A stretch of 25,082 nucleotides of DNA from Silene noctiflora (Eukaryota > Streptophyta > Magnoliopsida > Caryophyllales > Caryophyllaceae). Below, piece after piece: positions 18,071 through 25,082 of this stretch; positions within the stretch are counted from its first letter, which is position 1; the number at the start of each line of letters is the position of its first letter. The notes beneath the pieces were generated by a model that worked only from the letters and a program-made list of their open reading frames with translations, was not told where the DNA came from and searched no databases. The stretch spans positions 56,623 through 81,704 of the forward strand of contig VHZZ01002317.1 of assembly GCA_009801015.1 (NCBI GenBank), written 5' to 3'. Both the position numbers and the translations under genes were made by a program.

Positions 18071-20225
18071 GAATATAAAAACTCCATGGATCCTTTAGCT
18101 AAGAAGGTGATCGGCTTTGCAACACAGCGCTACATTCTTAATTAAAGGCTACCGTTTCAACTTCATTAAAGGACCGATTCCTTGTCAATATATCTTTCAT
18201 AAACTTTGCATATGCCGGCACTTGAGTGATAAACTCAGTAAAGAGAACACTCACTTGTAAGTTTTTCACAACTTCCATAAACCTGCCAAACTTTTGATCT
18301 AGCTTGGTCTTTTGTTGTCTTTATGGCAAAGGGAAGTGCGACTTTAAGTGGCTCAGCTTCCTTAGGCTTTTCTGCAGCTTTGGGTTGAACGCCATCAAGT
18401 AGAAAAGTTCCTCGATCGAGTCTTGACTGTCCTCAATCGAGTTTCATGCTTCCTCGATCGAGGGCCTGATAATGTCGAGAGGGTGTAAGCTGGGAGGAGT
18501 TTCCTCGATCTAGGTCAGTGGTACTCGATCGAGGAACTGCATTGTCGCCCTTTCCTCACTTTTCTTCGTATTACGAGATATATCAACACCATCTTCGTCA
18601 CTAATCTCTAGATTACCTAATCCCTTAGGATGCATATAGGGTATCTCATTGTCATTTATGGGCATCTCCGGACCTTGATATGTGGTGTCGCTCCTCAACT
18701 GAATCACATTAGCTTGATCATGAGTTGGTTTACCTTGAGGAGGAAGATTTTCGGGTTGCCTAGAAGGACTTTGGACAACCAATTGAGCTACCTGCGTGTC
18801 CAACATCTAGTTATGAGCCATGAGTTCATAAATTTGAGTTGCTTGCTTCTGTTGAGCCTAAAGACTCTGTTGCAACATAGCTTTCATCTCTACAATATCA
18901 TTATTTGAAGCTTGTTGAGGCTGCATCAGTTGAATTTGTGGTTGACGTTGGTTATTAAACTGATTGCCTCCTTGGTTTTGCCTATTATAATTGTCTTGCT
19001 GATTACCATGGTTTTGAGGAATCACATAACTGGGGTTATGTGGTTGTTTTTGTGGTTGCGGATTTTTCACATTCTGGCTTGACCACTAGAAGAATGGATG
19101 CTCCTTGGTCCTCTCATTATAATAATTAGAGAACGGGTTACCTTTCCTATAAGATTGAAAGGCTTTAACCTGCTATATAGTGCTCAAACACTCAACAACA
19201 TTATGGCCATCAATACCACAACAAGCACAAGACTCCTCCTGTTGAACCATAGCATATACCATCTGCTTATTACCCAAAGATTGGGTTGTCTGCAGTTCCG
19301 CAATTTGAGAAGTTAAAGCTTCTAACTGGGCTGCAATGGCATTATCTGAACCACCCCTTCTTGTAGTCCCTCTGGGGTTACCATACTCAGCAGTGTGAAT
19401 AGTCATCTCATTGATCAATTTCCAGGCATTATCATCAGTATTGTTGTTCTGGAATCTCCCATTGGCATAAGAATCAAGGAGAGCTCTGTGATCGTCATAC
19501 TACCCGTAGTAAAACTGGTTTCAAAGAAACCACTTCTGAAAACCATGTTGTGGTACAGAACGGAGTAGTCTCTTGAAGCAAACCCATACCTCATTCAGAT
19601 CTTCAGTAGGCCCTTGCCTGAAACTTGTGATTTGGCTTCGTAAAGCATTAGTCTTTTGCGGTGGGAAATATCTCTTGTAGAATGCAAGAGACAAGGAATT
19701 CCAATCTGTAATGGCAAGAGCAGCCATATCCAAATCACGTAGCCACTCTGCAGCACCAATCGCAGAGAAAAAGGAAATAACACCTGTTTTACTTGATCAT
19801 GAGTCACTCCAGCAATCAAAGGGATGGAGCAACAATAATCAGTAAAATTCTCCATGTGCTTTGTAGGGTCCTCCTCCAAACATATTCTACTCCACCAAGT
19901 TAATGTAGGATGGGCAAATTTCAAAAGTGCCTTTATCAGTAGCCGGGAGACTGAATCCTTTTGGGATAGACTCCAAAGTCGGATCTAAATGACTTGTTAA
20001 TGTAGGCATCTTGATTACTGGGGGAATAGGAGTATCGGTGTCAGAAACGAAGTTGTCCTCTTCAAAGGACGGAGTTTCTGCAAAATTAAATTGCTCGTAA
20101 TCGGCTTCAAGTGTACTCAAGTCTTCCACTTAACCGATTTCTCTCTTAAAGTTCCATCTATAGCGAAAAGACTTCCCTGGTTCGGGATCAAAAGGTACAA
20201 TCTCTAACCTGGTAGACCTGGGCAT
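18071..20225 (-). pseudogene. Athila gag (decayed)
   Basis: The ATG at 20225 opens MPRSTRLEIVPFDPEPGKSF in frame with all of pol, about 100 bases after the PBS. Capsid-like sequence includes DPTKHMENFTDYC (read in a shifted frame, about 19887-19770), then WLRDLDMAALAITDWNSL and YFPPQKTNALRSQITSFRQG. A zinc knuckle, C-x2-C-x4-H-x4-C (CACCGIDGHNVVEC), lies at about 19229-19188. It is followed by a Gln/Asn-rich stretch (about 19070-18890). Stops are frequent: near 20131, 19888, 19521, 19170, 18857, 18810, 18512, 18137 and others. A CTCGATCGAG array lies within codons at 18411-18533. Gag would form the virus-like particle; this copy cannot. Confidence 0.85.
18411..18533. repeat. CTCGATCGAG array within Athila gag
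   Basis: Perfect copies start at 18411, 18453 and 18524; one-mismatch copies at 18432 (CTCAATCGAG) and 18504 (CTCGATCTAG). The first three are exactly 21 bases apart and the last two 20. On the coding (minus) strand the unit gives Ser-Ile-Glu-Glu/Asp, repeated every seven residues. Confidence 0.88.
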
Positions 20226-20324
20226 ACACAAAACTAACAAAAAAAATATGAGAACAACCTCAAGGAACTGGGGTTCCCTGAGACAAAAAACAAATTAAAG
20301 AAAAACAAACAAAAAATAGTTGCC

Positions 20325-20342
20325 TCCCAGGCAACGGCGCCA
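20325..20342 (-). promoter_or_regulatory. Primer-binding site of the Athila-type element
   Basis: On minus the sequence reads TGGCGCCGTTGCCTGGGA, four bases after the LTR's CA end. It is the usual PBS of Athila and many plant Gypsy elements (Asp-type tRNA by family knowledge). It fixes this LTR as the 5' LTR of a minus-strand element. Confidence 0.88.
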
Positions 20343-21180
20343 AATTTGATAAGGCTAAATTCGTATCACCAAAATCAAAGTAAACCTAAAATACTGCTAA
20401 TAGATAGATAGCGGTAAGGAAGGTATCGAATCCACAGGGAGGCAATAATAATCTAGTTTGCTAATATTTAAAGTGTCTTAAAGGTAACAATTTCTTGCAG
20501 ATTTGTTTGTTTGATATCTAACAACTAATAACAATATGAAGTAAAGATGTGCTCAAATATATTAAAAAGGTCTAGGGATTGGGTTCACTAGGTCAGTTAT
20601 CCGGGGATGCAATTTAATCAATTAAGAGATAAATCAAAATATCTAATGTCACAAGATCGGTTTATTCAATTATGTCCTTTAAGTCAAGATTAACATGCGA
20701 TTTCTATAATTAATCTATTCCTATCTGATTATCTTAGCCTATATTAGTCTTAACCCGGTGGGTGATAATCCTAATTCGCTTCACTAATTAACAATTCAGG
20801 CCTTAAATCAATCAATTAGAATAAGACAACAATCAGACGATAGTTTATATGATTTGGCAATTAAACAATTAACTAATCCCCTTCTAACAACCTAGATCCC
20901 CTTTGTCTCTAGATGAAAGATTTAGCTACTCATAATAATTATACTAAAAACAATAATAAGAGAAGAAAACATAATTAAGAACATAAAAGATGAACAAAAA
21001 GTAATTGTAATAACTTGAATTGAAGATAACTAAAGTGCAACGAATGATTACTGTAATAAGGGAATTAATGAACACAATGCGTAAATCCGAATGAAGAAAT
21101 TAGTAAAACTAGATATAAGATTTTCTAAGAGTACTGATTACAAAGTAAAACGTAACCTCACAATAAAACACGAGTTTCCT

Positions 21181-21191
21181 ATTTATATTAC
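21181..21191 (-). promoter_or_regulatory. TATA box of the Athila LTR
   Basis: On minus the sequence reads TAATATAAATA, followed by GG. It is about 320 bases from the LTR start, a plausible U3/R boundary, and lies downstream of the palindrome array. Confidence 0.6.
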
Positions 21192-21241
21192 AAAACAACC
21201 GACTTAAAAGATTTTCCGGAAAGTCTTCAGTAAGGAGGATC

Positions 21242-21289
21242 CTCGATCGAGTTAAGCATACTCAATCGAGGACAACATACTCGATCGAG
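21242..21289. repeat. CTCGATCGAG array in Athila LTR
   Basis: Perfect copies start at 21242 and 21280 with a one-mismatch copy (CTCAATCGAG) at 21261, giving 19-base spacing. The array is about 50-100 bases upstream of the minus-strand TATA box. Confidence 0.9.
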
Positions 21290-22577
21290 GAACTGGACTC
21301 AGCTTCTTCGTCTTGTGATTTCTCGAACTCCGTGGTGCTCATTACTACCCAATTGCTCCACAAATGCATCCAATCTGCATTTAAACACCAAATAGCGGAA
21401 GTATGGACATTCTAACATAAACGACATGTAAATGACATATTATAGCACAAATCTGTCGCAAAAGTAACTAAGGGGAGGCATAAAAGTGTGTAAATACGAC
21501 TCATCAAACATCAAATCTAATTCTCTCTACTTTCTCTCTATTGTTGAAACCTTAACCCTCTTTAACCTCCTTAGAATTTTTCAATTACTAATGATTACTA
21601 ATTTTTATAATTATTCGAGTAACGAGCATGTATTTAATTTGTTAATGCTATATTTTAATAATTAATTTGATCCTCCTATAATTTTGTTAATTAGAGTTTA
21701 TTTCTAAATCAATTAAGGTTTAATTAAGTGTGGTAGGGGGGATTTGTTGGTGGTGGTTTAGGACAACATAGTACATACCAAATAGATAAAAAAAAATGAT
21801 AAAAGAAGTCAGCATCGTACAACGTAGTATAGACCACCGATCCCCGATTTCTAATCACCGCGCCACTCTAACCCACCAACCGGCGTCCAACCACCGCAAC
21901 CCCACCCCCACAACAGCAGCCCCACCACCGGCCCGACGACTAGTTGTCCGACCACTACTCGCCGACGAACCACCTTCCCTACTGTTTTGTTCATTAACCA
22001 TATGGTGAGTGAAATTAGAGGATTATGGGTAGGTGAAATTAGAGATAATCTAGAGAGAGAAAATGGGAGGGGAAATGAGAGGAGTATAATTTCCAATAGT
22101 ATACTGCGGTGATTAAAATGTGGTGTAGTGCGAAAATCAGGACCCTAAATTAATAATGAAGGTTGTTTCCGCCAAATCATAGCCTTAGGCGATCAATAAA
22201 TACGGCGATAGTTCCCCGGCAAGCAATTGGTACAACGATCAACCAACATCGATCAATGTGTTACGACGGTCAAGGAATCTAGGAAGATAACGATCGATAT
22301 TGTGCAAGCAAAAATAAATTTTGGGTGAGAGTTTAAGGATGAGATAAAACCATGCATAAATTTTTATGTACCCCGTAAATTTCTATTTATAAATTATGAT
22401 TATGTGAATGAGTTAGTGGGTATTAGTTAATTAGGTTAATGGGAAGTTTCTTTTTTCACATATGTTATGCACTCGTACACTATTACGTATTCCGTATGTA
22501 GATCCATATTTTATACTGTGAACTAATGACACGTTGACACGACAACAATATATGGTATATTGACTTGTACTTTAATA

Positions 22578-22620
22578 TAGTAAATGATGATGATGATGAT
22601 GAAGAAGAAAAAGAAGAAAA
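22578..22620. repeat. (GAT)n(GAA)n simple repeat
   Basis: Five to six GAT units run into GAAGAAGAAAAAGAAGAAAA. It is an imperfect trinucleotide microsatellite on the purine-rich strand. Confidence 0.85.
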
Positions 22621-22728
22621 ATCTGATCCAAACTCAATTCTGAATAACCCAACCCAATCCAGTATTTAAATCCAACCCGCTTTACGTCATCGACAAATTA
22701 CTAAATAATGTCGACAATATCTCTCATT

Positions 22729-22752
22729 CCCCCCCCCCCCCCCCCCCCCCCC
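22729..22752. repeat. 24-base poly-C tract
   Basis: An uninterrupted run of 24 C lies in otherwise AT-rich DNA. The length may be imprecise because long homopolymers are hard to sequence. Confidence 0.85.
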
Positions 22753-24186
22753 TAATGTACTTCATTTTATTAAAAATTTGAGTATCTTCATTATATTAAA
22801 GAAAGGACATTTCATGCAATTTGGTGCACCCACATCATCAAAACTCGGCCTATTTTTTTTCAAAAGTGGTGGGGCCAACTGAAAATAATATAAGCCCACT
22901 GCAATGGTTTAAATAAATATTTCAAGACTACAAGAAAATTAATATAATTCACTTTTAATTTTATAGAATCAGAAAAAAAAAAACAAAAACAAATAATGCA
23001 AATTTTGTTAAAGAAGATTACTTTATCGAAAGAAAATTGGATAAAATTAATTTCAAACTATAATACTTTTGACAAAAAACAACCATACTGGAACAAAAAT
23101 AATTAAAAATCATATCACATTGTATGGCATAAAAAATTTCAACTATTTATAATTAAAATGTCATATCATTTGAAGAATAATAATTAATACCAAAATCTTA
23201 ATTTGGTTATAAAGTAAAATAGTATCCCTTTAGAAAAATCAACAATATTTTTTTTTTCAAGAAAAAGGTATAACCAACTTTATAAATTATAAGATCATTA
23301 AAAATTTCATGATCTAACAACCTTAACAAATATTGAAAAAAATAAAAATTACAAAATAACCTAAAAATTATTGATATGAAAGTTTAATAACCGAAAATAC
23401 ATTAACTAAATATTACATGCAAATGAATTATTATTTCAAAAATTGATTTACAAAAAAAATAAATAAAGGTAATAATCGATTTAAAAGTTATAAATCGAGA
23501 TATTAGTTTGTAATCCATATACTTACAAGAATNTTTAACAATTATTTGACCCAAATACCTTCAATATGTTGATGTAAAAAGCAGATAAGTGATGAATTAA
23601 GAACAATAATATGAAATAATTAGATTGAATTGAAAGTGATTTCAAAATTGAATAAATTGGGAGGACGAAGAGAAGAATGTGTAAATTAGATTGACAACAA
23701 AGGCGAGTGGCAACATAGTAATGCATGTGCCTTAATGCTTTGGCTATGGTGGAGATGCTACTGCCATCTAAGCCATTGACAAGCCTCTAAGAGGATTGGG
23801 GTTAGTTAATGTTTCTTTAACTATGGTGATTGGTGAAGTTGCAACATAGGGGATTAAAAATGGATTTCAATTTCGTATGTTTGTCAAAGACTCATTTTTA
23901 ATATGGGCTCAAATTTTTTTTTTAATATAGTAGTTTAGATAAATATATAAATTTTGAAACTATTATTCGACAAATTACGCGGAATGGACAATGTCACCCC
24001 TCTTATAATTTTAACTCAATTAAAATTTATCGAATTAAACTAATTGAACGAACATTAAACTAATCGATTTTTTAAAAATTAAAATAATGAGTTACTAATC
24101 AAAAGAACGTTAAACTGATCGACGTAAAATGAATCCATCTTTTTTAAGGAAAAAAAGGGAGAGGTAGAACCACCACATACCTACCC

Positions 24187-25051
24187 TGTAACACCCCCAT
24201 TTATCCAAGAGCATGTACTAGGACTTCTCGGATAAATAGGCGTGTTACCATCTCAGATTAACCGAGGTAGTAGATAATCAAAGGTAATGAAACACAGTAT
24301 ATAATTAAAATTTAATAAATGTTTACACATGAATACTCAAGTACATGACAGCAGAAAGGAAATACATTGGATATTTCTAATATGTGATCTAATCTAGGTC
24401 GGTCCATCCAAGTCCTCACGCCATTCCATGCTCCCACCTAAATGATCAGTTACATGTCAAATCTGCTCCCCATTAAGGATCATCACAGGTGTCAACGAAT
24501 ATACGGTCAACCTCGCAGTTGAGTAGGATAAATAATCAACAGAAAATAAATATGAAAAATGAATGAATAATGCAGTTGTCATGGCCTTCTACTGAGCTCA
24601 TCAACCCGAAGCTCCCACCCGCCAATCCATGGTCGGGTATACCTCGATCAACATCGAGAAACCAGCATAACATCTGAGGTTATCCGAAGATAGGTCTACA
24701 GAACCAGCCCGGGCCTTTAAATCACAATCTTAGATATCCAACCGCTATCTACTGATATCCAACTGATAATCATCCTATATGCATATGCCGTGAATGTCGT
24801 ATCATACATAACTCAAGACCACATCCAACTGTTAATGAATGCATAATAATACTCATAAATAATAATTAAACATATCAGATTATGAAACACCCAATTTCCA
24901 TAGCACTCAAAGGCATAACATATAAATAACTGATTAAATTATCCTACCCCGAGAAACAAGTCTTTGACAAATATAGTAAGGCTCAGAAGTATTCCACTGC
25001 AAATCTGTCACCTAACACCATAATATTCATTATTAACTACTTGCTCAGATC

Positions 25052-25082
<31 letters not shown>
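24187..25082 (-). mobile_element. LTR related to the solo LTR, opposite orientation (partial)
   Basis: TGTAACACCCCCAT at 24187 matches the reverse complement of the solo LTR's end at 4895, as do GGCGTGTTACCATCTC and the ACCGAGGTA that follow. Beyond ~24290 similarity is weak, so the two are related families rather than recent copies. No Met-tRNA-type PBS lies just left of 24187, so this edge is the outer 3' end of a minus-strand element or of a solo LTR. The element runs past the window. A possible duplication is TACCC at 24182-24186, not testable here. Confidence 0.7.
25054..25082. repeat. (ATT)n microsatellite at the window edge
   Basis: About nine ATT units continue to the last base, so the total length is unknown. 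Confidence 0.9.

Larger units (their letters stand above)
20347..21506 (-). mobile_element. 5' LTR of Athila-type element
   Basis: It is 1160 bases. On minus it starts TGATGAGTCGTATTTACAC, a typical Athila start, and ends CCTTATCA just before the PBS. A TATA box lies at 21189-21181 and three CTCGATCGAG-type palindromes lie about 50-100 bases upstream of it. The partner LTR is absent from the window, so the target duplication cannot be tested; the candidate flank is AACAT at 21507-21511. The rest is AT-rich with no coding frame. Confidence 0.88.
21507..24186. other. AT-rich DNA without recognisable genes
   Basis: No ORF here shows a family signature. 21796-22008 is Pro/Thr/Arg-rich because of C-rich composition. 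22140-22310 repeats CGATCAA-type motifs. 22860-23560 is extremely AT-rich. 24035-24125 holds a diverged direct repeat (GAACATTAAACTAATCGA and GAACGTTAAACTGATCGA). This may be host intergenic DNA or heavily decayed transposons. Confidence 0.5.

Noticed and set aside
21796..22096. Pro/Thr-rich ORF and its antisense partner as a host gene exon
   Set aside because: Composition comes from a C-rich CCACC-type stretch; no splice context, domain or conserved neighbour was seen.
22880..23770. Possible MITE between CCCACTGCAATGG and GGCTATGGTGGAGATGC
   Set aside because: The ends match only loosely as inverted repeats and no clear target duplication was found.
1..25082. tRNA, rRNA, CRISPR or bacterial-type operon features
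   Set aside because: Nothing resembling these was seen; intron-bearing genes, LTRs and plant retrotransposon domains indicate a plant nuclear genome.

Overview
The window looks like transposon-rich nuclear DNA of a flowering plant. Nearly everything that can be identified is a broken Ty3/Gypsy LTR retrotransposon or a fragment of one. No intact host gene, tRNA or rRNA gene was seen. The main element has a Tat-lineage pol with two RNase H domains and two antisense genes between pol and the right LTR. That layout matches, from memory, the autonomous Retand element described in Silene latifolia. With the Athila and chromovirus-like LTR types also present, it suggests Caryophyllales, probably Caryophyllaceae. 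This is inference, not a database result.

Layout: 1-109 is the end of an unrelated LTR. 110-955 is a truncated left Retand-like LTR, homologous to 14171-15014. It joins directly to pol at 956, so the LTR end, PBS, gag and protease are missing. 956-6480 is decayed pol: spacer, RT, RNase H, archaeal-type RNase H and integrase. A 1.27-kb solo LTR (3623-4895, TSD TGCGT) splits the second RNase H. 6481-7011 is a spacer. 7012-8559 (minus) is a two-exon antisense gene, and 9452-12652 (minus) is an eight-exon antisense gene with a plant mobile domain (PMD). 12653-13600 holds a diverged tandem repeat and the polypurine tract. 13601-15679 is a complete LTR that is, unexpectedly, followed by a PBS and leader sequence. 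15860-21506 (minus) is an Athila-type element: LTR, PBS, gag, protease, RT and RNase H, truncated before integrase. 21507-24186 is AT-rich DNA without recognisable genes. 24187-25082 is the start of another LTR with the same terminal sequence as the solo LTR, in opposite orientation.

Three signals stand out. First, the palindrome CTCGATCGAG recurs in arrays of about 20-bp period in otherwise unrelated elements; in two of them the array sits just upstream of a TATA box. Second, two antisense genes of apparently one protein superfamily are carried by one retrotransposon, and one keeps many recognisable introns, which antisense orientation would protect from splicing out of the genomic RNA. Third, a bipartite GCAGC/GCTGCGCC module occurs upstream of the LTR promoter and of both antisense genes. 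All coding regions carry stops and frameshifts, so the copies here look dead as autonomous elements.
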